Part shown: positions 53,504 to 62,023 of the stretch, one piece after another
Layout of the letters: the number at the start of each line of letters is the position of its first letter
Numbering within the stretch: the stretch's first letter is position 1
Assembly (NCBI RefSeq): GCF_900107635.1
Contig: NZ_FNRD01000015.1
Span: forward strand, 62,001 to 126,000
From: Flavobacterium gillisiae
GTDB taxonomy: Bacteria > Bacteroidota > Bacteroidia > Flavobacteriales > Flavobacteriaceae
Direction of reading: 5' to 3'
DNA: 64,000 nucleotides
Position numbers and translations under genes: made by a program
Notes under the pieces: model-generated
The model's database searches: none
The model's input: only the letters and a program-made list of their open reading frames with translations
Told to the model about the DNA's origin: nothing

Positions 53504-54783
53504 TCAAAACAGGGCACTATATTCATCGTATTTTAAACTACAATGAAAACAAAGTCAAAGAAGGAGTGGCAGTATTTATGGGGGCAGGAAATTACCCTAT
53601 TGACGATGCTAATTTGGCAATAAACATGAAGTTGAATCGGATGTTGAAACAAACTGCCTTAAATGAAAATGTGACTAGAAATAGTGTACATATTTCCCTA
53701 AATTTTGATCCTTCAGAAACATCTTTATCTAAAGAAAAACTAATGGCTATTGCGCATACTTATATGGAGAAAATTGGCTTTGGCCAACAACCTTATTTGG
53801 TCTATCAGCATCATGATGCGGGACATCCTCACATTCACATCGTCTCCATAAAAGTGAGGGAAGATGGAAGCAGAATTGATACCCAAAACATTGGTCAAAA
53901 CCAGTCTGAAATAGCCAGAAAAGAAATAGAAATTTCCTTTGGTTTAGTTCCCGCTGAACGTCATAAAAGAAAACAAGATTATGAACTCAAGCCAGTTGCA
54001 GCTAGTAAAGTGTTATATGGCCGTACTCCCACTAAAAGAGCTATAACTATGGTGCTCGATGTGGTGCTAAACCAATATAAATACACGAGCCTTCCAGAAC
54101 TTAATGCAGTCTTGCAACAATACAATATACTGGCTGATCGCGGTAGCGAAAATTCGAGGGTGTTTGCCAATAAAGGATTACTATATCGGATTCTAGATCA
54201 AAATGGAAATAAGGTTGGAGTACCCATTAAAGCGAGTGACTTTTACAGTAAGCCAACGCTTAAATTTCTAGAAGAGAAATTCATTCAGAACGAACAGCGT
54301 CGAAAGCCTCATAAACTAAGGAGCAAAAACACAATAGATTTTCTTTTACTAGGGAATAAACCAGTAAGACTTCCAGAACTATTAGAAAGATTGGAAAAAG
54401 AAGGTATCAATACTGTCCTTCGTCAGAATACCGATGGTTTACTTTATGGTATCACCTATGTTGACCATAGAACTAAATGTGTTTTTAATGGCAGCGCTTT
54501 GGGAAAACAATACAGTGCTAAAGCAATTCAAGAGCGTTGCGGAGCAGAATCTGCTAGTCTAAACAAAACAACTTTTAAAATTAAAAACTCTAGGGAGGGA
54601 CAGCGTCAATGGGATTCTCAAGATTCTATTTTAAAAGAGACTTCGACCGTACTCCCTATTAGCGATTTAGGAAAAGTATTGGATCAGTTACTACAGCCAG
54701 AGCAAGCATCAGATTATTTACCGAAGCAGTTAAAAGGAAAGCGCAAAAAGAAGAAAAGAAAAGGACAATCTGATAATCAGTAA
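53491..54783 (+). CDS. Relaxase (MobB type, MOBP-like)
   Basis: 430 residues. The N-terminal KTGHYIHRILNYNENKV is typical of Bacteroidetes relaxases; the His triad is HPHIH (H112, H114, H116) within YQHHDAGHPHIHIVSIKV, and VTRNSVHISLNFDPSE gives a further strand. It nicks oriT and is carried to the recipient. Gene overlaps mobC by 13 bp and is 11 bp upstream of the coupling protein. The final 30 residues are Lys-rich. Confidence 0.93.
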   Translation: MVTVIKTGHYIHRILNYNENKVKEGVAVFMGAGNYPIDDANLAINMKLNRMLKQTALNENVTRNSVHISLNFDPSETSLSKEKLMAIAHTYMEKIGFGQQPYLVYQHHDAGHPHIHIVSIKVREDGSRIDTQNIGQNQSEIARKEIEISFGLVPAERHKRKQDYELKPVAASKVLYGRTPTKRAITMVLDVVLNQYKYTSLPELNAVLQQYNILADRGSENSRVFANKGLLYRILDQNGNKVGVPIKASDFYSKPTLKFLEEKFIQNEQRRKPHKLRSKNTIDFLLLGNKPVRLPELLERLEKEGINTVLRQNTDGLLYGITYVDHRTKCVFNGSALGKQYSAKAIQERCGAESASLNKTTFKIKNSREGQRQWDSQDSILKETSTVLPISDLGKVLDQLLQPEQASDYLPKQLKGKRKKKKRKGQSDNQ

Positions 54784-54794
54784 ACTATTAAATT

Positions 54795-56783
54795 ATGGCT
54801 ATGCAAACTGGAGAAAACGACCAAGCCTTGAGGAAAATATTAGATATGACTCGGCTTATCAGCATCCTACTTTTAGGATTACATTTTTACTATTACTGTT
54901 ACTCCTCTTTCAAATTATGGGAATTGAGTAGTGCATTTAGCGACCAGATCTTAGGCAATATTTATAAGGCTGGTTTGTTTAGTAATTTTCATAAGTCAAA
55001 ATTATTTGCTTTAGGATTTCTTTTCATTTCTTTATTGGGAGCCAAAGGCAGAAAACAAGAGAAACTAAATCATAAAACAGCTTTTGCTTACATTAGTACG
55101 GGAATGCTAATCTATTTTTTAAGTTCGCTTTGCTTACTACTCAAAATCAATATAACGGAAGTAACGATTTTGTACATTTCGATTTCTTCGATTGGTTTTC
55201 TATTGATACTTTCTGGAGGTACTATTCTTTCCCGAATCATTAAAAACAGACTGAATAGCAAAGATATCTTCAACAAAGAAAATGAGACTTTCCCACAGGA
55301 AGAACGCCTACTCGAAAATGAATTTTCGATCAATCTTCCAGCGCGTTATCATTTGAAAGATAAGGTACGAAACAGTTGGATTAATATTATCAATCCTTTT
55401 CGAGCTTTGATGGTTTTAGGGTCTCCAGGATCCGGAAAATCCTATTTTGTAATTCGGCATGTAATTACCCAACATATTCGTAAAGGGTTTACGATGTTCG
55501 TCTATGATTTCAAATTCGATGATCTTTCCAGAATAGCTTATAATACGTGGCTGCATCACAAACACGAATATCCTATAGCTCCTAAATTTTACATCATCAA
55601 TTTTGATGACTTAACACGAACCCACCGATGCAATCCGTTAGATCCTTCTGCTATGACGGATATTACAGATGCAGCCGAATCCGCCCGCACTATTCTTATG
55701 GGACTCAACCGAGAATGGATCAAACGTCAGGGTGATTTCTTCGTGGAATCTCCGATTAATTTTCTAACCGCTATTATCTGGTATTTAAAAAAATATAAGG
55801 AGGGGCAATTTTGTACGCTACCCCATGTAATCGAACTTATGCAGGCGGACTATGACAGTCTCTTTACCCTATTGCGAACAGAGAAGGAAGTCGAAGTGTT
55901 AATAAATCCTTTTGTCAATGCCTACCTCAACGATGTTATGGAACAATTAGAAGGTCAGATCGCTTCCGCCAAAGTAGCGATGGCACGCCTCTCCTCACCC
56001 CAACTGTATTATGTTTTATCTGGAAATGATTTTACTTTGGATATCAATAATCCAGAAGAACCAAAGATTGTCTGTATGGGAAATAATCCTCAGAAAATTC
56101 AAATTTATGGGGCTGTTCTATCACTCTACGTAAGTAGGCTAATCAAGCAAGTTAATCAAAAAGGCAAACAGAAAAGCAGTTTAATTTTTGATGAATTCCC
56201 AACGATCTATCTCAACAATATGGATAGCCTTATCGCTACTGCACGATCTAATAAAGTAGCTACTTGTTTGGGGATTCAGGACTTCAGCCAGCTCCGTAAA
56301 GAGTATGGACGCGAACAGGCTGATGTAATTATGAATATCACTGGAAATATTGTTAGCGGTCAGGTTACTGGTGATACTGCCAAACAACTTTCGGAGCGAT
56401 TTGGGAAAATTATGCAGGACAGAGAAAGCCTCTCCATCAATAGCGGAGATACTTCTATAAGCCGGTCTAAGCAATTAGAGTCTGCTGTGCCACCCTCCAA
56501 TATTTCTTCTCTAAGTTCTGGTGAGTTCGTAGGCATGGTAGCGGATGATCCCGACTGCAAAATTGAATTGAAGACTTTTCATTGCGAAATTCTAAATGAC
56601 CATCAAGCACTTAAAAAAGAACAGGATAACTATAAAGAAATTCCAATTATTCGAAAGTTAGACAATGCCATGGTGCAGCGTAATTATCTTCAAATTAAGC
56701 AGGATGTTCAAGACATTATTCATTCTGAGATGGAACGTTTGCTGAATGATCCTGGACTGGCTTACTTGGTGTTGAAGAAGTAG
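54795..56783 (+). CDS. Type IV coupling protein (MobC/TraG of Bacteroidetes, VirD4-like)
   Basis: 662 residues. QTGENDQALRKILDMTRLIS plus three to four membrane spans (about 20-150) is typical of this family. Walker A GSPGSGKS (209-216) and Walker B SSLIFDEF (about 461-468) are clear, with QLRKEYGREQADVIMNITGN and DTAKQLSERFGKIMQDRESL following. It links the relaxosome to the Tra channel. It sits at the other end of the element from the tra genes. Confidence 0.95.
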   Translation: MAMQTGENDQALRKILDMTRLISILLLGLHFYYYCYSSFKLWELSSAFSDQILGNIYKAGLFSNFHKSKLFALGFLFISLLGAKGRKQEKLNHKTAFAYISTGMLIYFLSSLCLLLKINITEVTILYISISSIGFLLILSGGTILSRIIKNRLNSKDIFNKENETFPQEERLLENEFSINLPARYHLKDKVRNSWINIINPFRALMVLGSPGSGKSYFVIRHVITQHIRKGFTMFVYDFKFDDLSRIAYNTWLHHKHEYPIAPKFYIINFDDLTRTHRCNPLDPSAMTDITDAAESARTILMGLNREWIKRQGDFFVESPINFLTAIIWYLKKYKEGQFCTLPHVIELMQADYDSLFTLLRTEKEVEVLINPFVNAYLNDVMEQLEGQIASAKVAMARLSSPQLYYVLSGNDFTLDINNPEEPKIVCMGNNPQKIQIYGAVLSLYVSRLIKQVNQKGKQKSSLIFDEFPTIYLNNMDSLIATARSNKVATCLGIQDFSQLRKEYGREQADVIMNITGNIVSGQVTGDTAKQLSERFGKIMQDRESLSINSGDTSISRSKQLESAVPPSNISSLSSGEFVGMVADDPDCKIELKTFHCEILNDHQALKKEQDNYKEIPIIRKLDNAMVQRNYLQIKQDVQDIIHSEMERLLNDPGLAYLVLKK

Positions 56784-56792
56784 TCGATTGTA

Positions 56793-57356
56793 TTGACTAT
56801 TACGCCAAAGAAAGATTTTAGCTCAAATAAAGATCATCAATTTGCAAAAGACATGTATCTATTTAGTTTTTATTGTAGAGGAATGAATTTTATAGACTTG
56901 TTAAAATTAAACAACTCAAATTTGTACGATGATAGACTATCCTATTTAAGAACTAAAACTGGGGTACACTTGAATTTTAAGCTGCGGGATCATTCGCTTA
57001 AGATACTAGAAGTTTACACCCAAAAATCAATGAACGCCTATTTATTCCCTCTTTTACTGACGGAAGAGATGACCACTAAACAGATTACATACCGTAGTCA
57101 TAAATTACTTGGGCAAATAAATCCAGCTCTGAAACAAATGATGGAAGTTTTAAAAATTAGCAAGCATATCACTTTTTACACTGCGCGACATACGTTTGCA
57201 ACATTTCTAAAATTTGAAACTACACCAATTGATGCCATTAGTGAAATGCTTGGTCATACCGAGATCAGAACTACTCAGGCCTACCTTAATAAATTACCGA
57301 ATAAGAAACTTGATAAAATTATCGATGATGTATTTGAGAATTCAAAATATTTCTAA
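56793..57356 (+). pseudogene. Truncated tyrosine recombinase (catalytic domain only)
   Basis: 187 residues in an open frame from a TTG start. Only the catalytic domain is present: LFSFYCRGMNFIDLLKLNNS with the first Arg, HITFYTARHTFATFLKFETT, and MLGHTEIRTTQAYLNKL with the His and Tyr. The N-terminal arm and core-binding domains are absent, since the coupling-protein gene ends 10 bp upstream. It is therefore likely a remnant left by earlier recombination, though the domain could still be expressed. Confidence 0.78.
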
Positions 57357-57440
57357 AACAGTTATATTTATAGTGTAGTAAACTGTTTTATAACAAGTTT
57401 GTTTACATCAACAAAATGCGGTGGTAATTGTTGCTAATCA

Positions 57441-57481
<41 letters not shown>

Positions 57482-57487
57482 TAATAT

Positions 57488-57645
57488 TACCGCCATATCA
57501 GTAATTTCATATCTTTCTTATTTTTCAGAAATAGAAACTATCATTTATTACTTAAGTTTACTGCAATAACAGTAATATTGACTTATTTTCTATTAAAACA
57601 TCTAATACAATAAATAAATACCGTATTTTTACCGCCTAAACAGTA
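57488..57645. promoter_or_regulatory. Three HipB-type operators at exact 71-bp spacing
   Basis: TACCGCCATATCAGTA (57488-57503), TACTGCAATAACAGTA (57559-57574) and TACCGCCTAAACAGTA (57630-57645) share TAC[CT]G-N6-CAGTA. Start-to-start distance is 71 bp both times. The third ends 4 bp before the hipB ATG. HipB proteins bind palindromes upstream of their own gene; here cooperative binding or looping by the dimer is suggested. Confidence 0.8.
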
Positions 57646-57649
57646 TAAA

Positions 57650-57859
57650 ATGAATGATTTCAATTTAGGAACTTTGATAAAAGACCATCGAAAAAAAGCT
57701 GGACTTACCCAACTGGAGTTGGCAAACCTTGCAGGAGTAGGAAAAACTACTGTTTTTGATATTGAAAAGAACAAAGAAACGATACGCTTTAATAATCTGC
57801 TTGCAGTACTTAAGGTATTGAATATAAAAGTAGAATTCATCAGCCCTCTAAATAAATAA
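57650..57859 (+). CDS. hipB: HipB-like Xre antitoxin/repressor
   Basis: 69 residues. GTLIKDHRKKAGLTQLELAN, LAGVGKTTVFDIEKNKETIR and NLLAVLKVLNIKVEFISP are the HipB HTH fold. It precedes HipS by 2 bp and HipT after that. The three palindromes upstream fit autoregulation. In three-gene HipBST systems HipB is the DNA-binding partner. Confidence 0.9.
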   Translation: MNDFNLGTLIKDHRKKAGLTQLELANLAGVGKTTVFDIEKNKETIRFNNLLAVLKVLNIKVEFISPLNK

Positions 57860-57861
57860 AC

Positions 57862-58176
57862 ATGAGACAAGCAATAGTATTGGTTCACGGCAATAGAGCT
57901 GGAATCTTATCCGAGATTACGAATAAAGAGTATCATTTTGAATATGATCTTGATTATAATGGTGAGGCAGTTTCTTTGACTATGCCTACAACACATAAAA
58001 AATACAGTTACAACTCCTTTCCTTCATTTTTTGAAGGATTATTACCCGAAGGTGTGATGCTAGAAGGATTGTTGCGCATTGGCAAAATTGACAAAAAAGA
58101 TTACTTCTCTCAACTCATTGCTACAGGAAATGATTTAGTAGGATCTGTAACGGTTAAAACATTGGAAAATGAATAG
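57862..58176 (+). CDS. hipS: HipS-like small protein (HipA N-terminal subdomain)
   Basis: 104 residues. AGILSEITNKEYHFEYDLDY, YSYNSFPSFFEGLLPEGVML and QLIATGNDLVGSVTV are the N-terminal subdomain of HipA (Couple_hipA). As a separate gene it corresponds to HipS, the antitoxin in HipBST. Its 3' end overlaps the HipT gene by 8 bp. Confidence 0.88.
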   Translation: MRQAIVLVHGNRAGILSEITNKEYHFEYDLDYNGEAVSLTMPTTHKKYSYNSFPSFFEGLLPEGVMLEGLLRIGKIDKKDYFSQLIATGNDLVGSVTVKTLENE

Positions 58177-59095
58177 ATGTCCCATTACTTATGAACTGTG
58201 CGGAACAGATAAATACAGCGCAAAAGGAATGCGTCTTATCGCTCCCAAATTAACGCACTTAAATGATTTGCCCTATACTGCTGTCGAACTTCGTCAAGAA
58301 GCGGCTAATAGAGCCAAAAAACTATCCATTCAAGGGGTACAACCAAAACTTAGTGCAGCTGTTTCTATAGTAGATCAAGAGTTTAAAATTGTAGATCAGT
58401 TTGGAACGTATATCATCAAACCACAAAATGATTTATTCCCACAATTACCCGAAAATGAGGACGTAACCATGCGAATGGCAAAAGCATTCGGCTTGGACGT
58501 TCCTTTTCATGGAATGTTGTACGGAAAAGATGGAAGTTTATCTTACTTCATTAAACGTTTTGATCGTCACGGTAAAGGAAAAAAATGGGCAACCGAAGAT
58601 TTTGCACAATTAACGGCTAATACGAGAGATACCAAATACCGCTTTACAATGGAAAAACTGATTCCGGTACTGGATGAATTTTGTTCTTTTCCTGCCATTG
58701 AGAAAGCAGACTTTTTTAAAAGAATTCTTTTTTGTTTTGTAACTGGAAATGAAGACATGCACTTGAAAAACTTTTCTTTGATTACCAAAAATGGAAAAAC
58801 AACCCTCGCTCCTATTTATGATTTTCTGAATTCTACAATAGCGATTAAAAACCCAGATGAAGAAATGGCACTTCCCTTGAAAGGAAAAAAGAGCAACCTG
58901 AAAGCTTCTGATTTTATAGGTTATTATGCCAAAGACAGATTACAACTCAACGAAAAAACGATAACTAACATTCTCGAACAAATGAAAAAAGCAACTCCTA
59001 AATGGAAGGAGTTGCTTGAGATTTCTTTTCTCTCAGATGAAATGAAAGAGAAGTATTTAGAGTTGTTGGATGGTAGAGTTGCATTGTTCGATTAA
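58169..59095 (+). CDS. hipT: HipT-like toxin kinase
   Basis: 308 residues, matching the short HipT kinases. LSIQGVQPKLSA is the Gly-rich loop region with Ser that is autophosphorylated in HipT-type kinases (here SIQ); YIIKPQND holds the ATP-binding Lys, and NEDMHLKNFSLI and APIYDFLNS the catalytic Asp and DFG-equivalent. HipT of enterobacteria phosphorylates tryptophanyl-tRNA synthetase; the target here is unknown. Order hipB-hipS-hipT is conserved. Confidence 0.9.
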   Translation: MNRCPITYELCGTDKYSAKGMRLIAPKLTHLNDLPYTAVELRQEAANRAKKLSIQGVQPKLSAAVSIVDQEFKIVDQFGTYIIKPQNDLFPQLPENEDVTMRMAKAFGLDVPFHGMLYGKDGSLSYFIKRFDRHGKGKKWATEDFAQLTANTRDTKYRFTMEKLIPVLDEFCSFPAIEKADFFKRILFCFVTGNEDMHLKNFSLITKNGKTTLAPIYDFLNSTIAIKNPDEEMALPLKGKKSNLKASDFIGYYAKDRLQLNEKTITNILEQMKKATPKWKELLEISFLSDEMKEKYLELLDGRVALFD

Positions 59096-59111
59096 AATAT
59101 TATTTTTTTAT

Positions 59112-59855
59112 TTATGACTTAATAGAACTTATTAAACCAAAAAAATTATTTTTAATTTGACAAATTACTTCATCTAATGTAAGACCATTTGTCTTGGCTA
59201 AATAATTATAAACCTCAAGCAAATCATAAGGATAAATAAGTTTACCTTTATTAACTATGTATGGTCCATCGCTCTCTATTAGTACCCTATGCAAAGGTAT
59301 TCGGTTTATTAAATCAATTCCTTTTTTAGATTTTATCATAGAGGTATTGATCGAAAAATAGTATCCTGCTGTAAGAATTTTTTCAGCGTCTTCAATATGT
59401 CCAGAATACCAATGAAAAATAGCATGTTTTATATCGTAATCAATAAGCTTGCTTAAAACTTCTTTTTCGGCTCCCCTTGAATGTAAGCTAATTAGTTTTT
59501 TTGAACCACAATTCTTAATAATAGATAGAATTTCAGTAAATATTTTTACTTGTAAGCCTTTTGTCATTATTCCTTCCTTAGAAAAATCTAATCCGATTTC
59601 TCCTATATATGTAGTGTTTTTTATTAATTTTTTAAATTTTGAAATCTCTATCGAATCATATTTTTTCATAAACAAGGGATGGAAACCGAGTGCTTGCCTA
59701 ACTTTTTTCTTATCCCTAAAGTGATTATATCCTAATTCAAAATGACTAGGTAGGCTAGTCATACTTATTACTATTATTTCCCTTTTCTCGCATTCATTTA
59801 AAACTTGAATTGGATTAGGATACATATCGATATGACAATGAGTATCAATTATCAT
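59112..59855 (-). CDS. qatD: QatD, TatD-family hydrolase of the Qat defence system
   Basis: 247 residues, TIM-barrel TatD type: THCHID at the N-terminus, GEIGLDF with the metal Glu, LISLHSRGAEKEV and the terminal VLIESDGPYI Asp. Normal length for TatD. It overlaps the qatC gene by 4 bp (ATGA), so it belongs to the qat operon rather than to DNA housekeeping. In QatABCD it is needed for anti-phage activity, with unknown substrate. Confidence 0.9.
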   Translation of the reverse strand: MIIDTHCHIDMYPNPIQVLNECEKREIIVISMTSLPSHFELGYNHFRDKKKVRQALGFHPLFMKKYDSIEISKFKKLIKNTTYIGEIGLDFSKEGIMTKGLQVKIFTEILSIIKNCGSKKLISLHSRGAEKEVLSKLIDYDIKHAIFHWYSGHIEDAEKILTAGYYFSINTSMIKSKKGIDLINRIPLHRVLIESDGPYIVNKGKLIYPYDLLEVYNYLAKTNGLTLDEVICQIKNNFFGLISSIKS

Positions 59856-61210
59856 AAACCCGCCATTTTTCTTCGTTCCTGAATATTACAACTTTTATCA
59901 ACTAAATCTCTTAATTCTTTTCGAGTTTTATTAATTAAACTAATAAAATTTCCAAATTTATCATCATTGTCTACACCACCAATAGTTAACTCTTTCATAA
60001 TATCTTCATCTGACAGTTTTATACCTAAAAAATCTAACATCGCCTTTAAATCTTGTCCTTGACCAGACAAAAGGAAAGGAGTCGTTTTATTTCTCCCAGT
60101 TAACTTTTTATTAATATCATCACCATAAGTTGTCTGATCTTTTATACTTAGTAACGAAGCTTTTCTATAAGTACATGGCATACAAACTCCACAGTGCGAA
60201 GAATTTCGATTGTCTCGATTAATAACGTGTCCTCTTTTTCCACATGAATTTGAAAACTTTACCATTTGTTTGAGTAAACTTGTATTAAGACACATTTTAA
60301 CCATTTCTCCTTTAGTTTGAAATTCATATGGATTTTCAATATCACTATTGAGGTTAACCTTATCTAATGTTTTCTTAAGTAAGGAAATAAATTTAGGATG
60401 TGTTGTTCTTGTACTACACGCACCTCTTCTAGATGAGCTTAACGGGAAATTCAACGATACAGAACCATTTTCAGGAACTATAATTGGTGTTTTCCTCATG
60501 TCGGACACTAATACCGCTATTCCTAAAAATAATATTGAACGACTTCTAAATGTTTTTTCCTTGTTATTTGTACTTTTCAACGTAACCTCTACTAAACTTA
60601 CTCTTTTGATTCTATTTTGATATTCAGTTGGTAATTTACTTATTAGTATATTTTGATCATAATTAGGGCCTTTCATTTGAGAATCAAAGTGCGAAACCAA
60701 TAGTAGATTTTCTTGTTTATTACTTGGTGAAGCTAAAAAATCAATTGCTCCAATTAGTGAATCTAACCCTCCTGAAAACAAGTTTACTTGCTTATAAAAT
60801 TTATCAACATAATCAAGTGATATTATTTTGGTAGGTATTTCTATTATCGAATCTTTAAAATCAATATTCCAATAATCACCCGTTAGGAAAGAAAGAGTTT
60901 GTTGCAGTTCATCAATACTAGATTTCCATAATTCTTTAGAAAAAACAGGGAGTACAACTTTAATATTTCTGGACCACCCATCTTCAGAGTTTAATTTTCT
61001 ATTTACAAAACGATCAATACTATATATCATCGAAGATATTAAGAAAAAATCTATCGCTGTAGAACTTGATACAGATGCAAATTCACAGAATTCAGGAAAA
61101 TTAATCTTGATTACCCCCTCTTCATTAGTTTTTGAATTCTTGATTCTGATATCAATTTTTTTATCTTTTTTAGAAAAATTTGAATCTTCTATTATTATTT
61201 CGACTTCCAT
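59852..61210 (-). CDS. qatC: QatC, QueC-like nucleotide-activating enzyme
   Basis: 452 residues. SGGLDS (146-151) is the PP-loop of QueC-type ATP pyrophosphatases; four Cys that likely bind zinc lie in SCGKRGHVINRDNRNSSHCG and VCMPC. QueC makes preQ0; QatC proteins lie in defence operons and may modify a nucleoside or protein. The protein is larger than QueC (about 230) because of extra N-terminal strands. It overlaps qatB by one base and qatD by four. Confidence 0.9.
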   Translation of the reverse strand: MEVEIIIEDSNFSKKDKKIDIRIKNSKTNEEGVIKINFPEFCEFASVSSSTAIDFFLISSMIYSIDRFVNRKLNSEDGWSRNIKVVLPVFSKELWKSSIDELQQTLSFLTGDYWNIDFKDSIIEIPTKIISLDYVDKFYKQVNLFSGGLDSLIGAIDFLASPSNKQENLLLVSHFDSQMKGPNYDQNILISKLPTEYQNRIKRVSLVEVTLKSTNNKEKTFRSRSILFLGIAVLVSDMRKTPIIVPENGSVSLNFPLSSSRRGACSTRTTHPKFISLLKKTLDKVNLNSDIENPYEFQTKGEMVKMCLNTSLLKQMVKFSNSCGKRGHVINRDNRNSSHCGVCMPCTYRKASLLSIKDQTTYGDDINKKLTGRNKTTPFLLSGQGQDLKAMLDFLGIKLSDEDIMKELTIGGVDNDDKFGNFISLINKTRKELRDLVDKSCNIQERRKMAGL

Positions 61211-62022
61211 TACTCTTCTATTTTAATGATTGCTTCAAATATTTTTTCTATTTCTTCTTTTCCTTCATTACCATTCCAATCTATTTTTGATAATTTCCGA
61301 TTTGAGTTAAGCAATTGAACCCTGCTTTTTATTTCATTTTCAATTGATTTGAAAGTTTCTTTAGTAATATCTATTCCTTTTTTTTGTTTCAATTTCTCTT
61401 CAAATCTTTCCCATAAATATTCATAAATATACTTGCCAAAAAATACACATAGAAATTCAGATAATTTTGTGCTATCAACATACGCTTTCATTATGTTTTC
61501 TAAACTATCTACATCATCATCCACTTGATTCTCTAATTCCTTCATTACCTCATAAATTGCTGAATTTGCAGCAGCTTCATCCATTCCTATAGCTTCATCC
61601 CCGAAATAATCTATTAAGTAATTTATTATTTCTTTTGTAGTTTTCCCATCTAAATTTGAGAATCCAATTTGTTCAAGAGCTTTATCAATTCCAAAATTAT
61701 TTACTCCCAAGAAAAAACTAGCTATTTTTTTTGAAGATTTTAAGCCTGATTTACCGATGACATTAGATCTACCTGTACTAATACTTTTACTCCCTCCTCC
61801 AATCTTTACCAACCTATCAAGGGCTGCAATAACATGCTCACTTTTCCTTTTTTCAAGTTTTTTTTCTTTCTTTGAAAGAATATCAATTTTTACTTTATCA
61901 TCAACTGGTTTATCCACAATATCTAAAGCACTTAAATCATTAACTGCATTTGCAACGCCCGTTACTGAATTAGAAATACCTCCCCAATTCGGTCCATTAT
62001 TTATTCTTTGAGTTGTTCCCAT
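61210..62022 (-). CDS. qatB: QatB
   Basis: 270 residues, soluble and mostly helical. TTQRINNGPNWGGISNSVTG at the N-terminus and SGLKSSKKIASFFLGVNNFG are seen in QatB-type proteins next to QatA. The Gly-rich N-terminus may be flexible and, by context, could be the protein that QatC modifies; that is inference. One base from qatA and one-base overlap with qatC. Confidence 0.85.
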   Translation of the reverse strand: MGTTQRINNGPNWGGISNSVTGVANAVNDLSALDIVDKPVDDKVKIDILSKKEKKLEKRKSEHVIAALDRLVKIGGGSKSISTGRSNVIGKSGLKSSKKIASFFLGVNNFGIDKALEQIGFSNLDGKTTKEIINYLIDYFGDEAIGMDEAAANSAIYEVMKELENQVDDDVDSLENIMKAYVDSTKLSEFLCVFFGKYIYEYLWERFEEKLKQKKGIDITKETFKSIENEIKSRVQLLNSNRKLSKIDWNGNEGKEEIEKIFEAIIKIEE

Positions 62023-62023
62023 T

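Noticed and set aside
59112-61210. TatD and QueC as housekeeping DNA repair and queuosine synthesis genes
   Set aside because: They are overlapping members of an operon with a KAP NTPase and QatB, and the QueC-like protein is about twice the size of true QueC.
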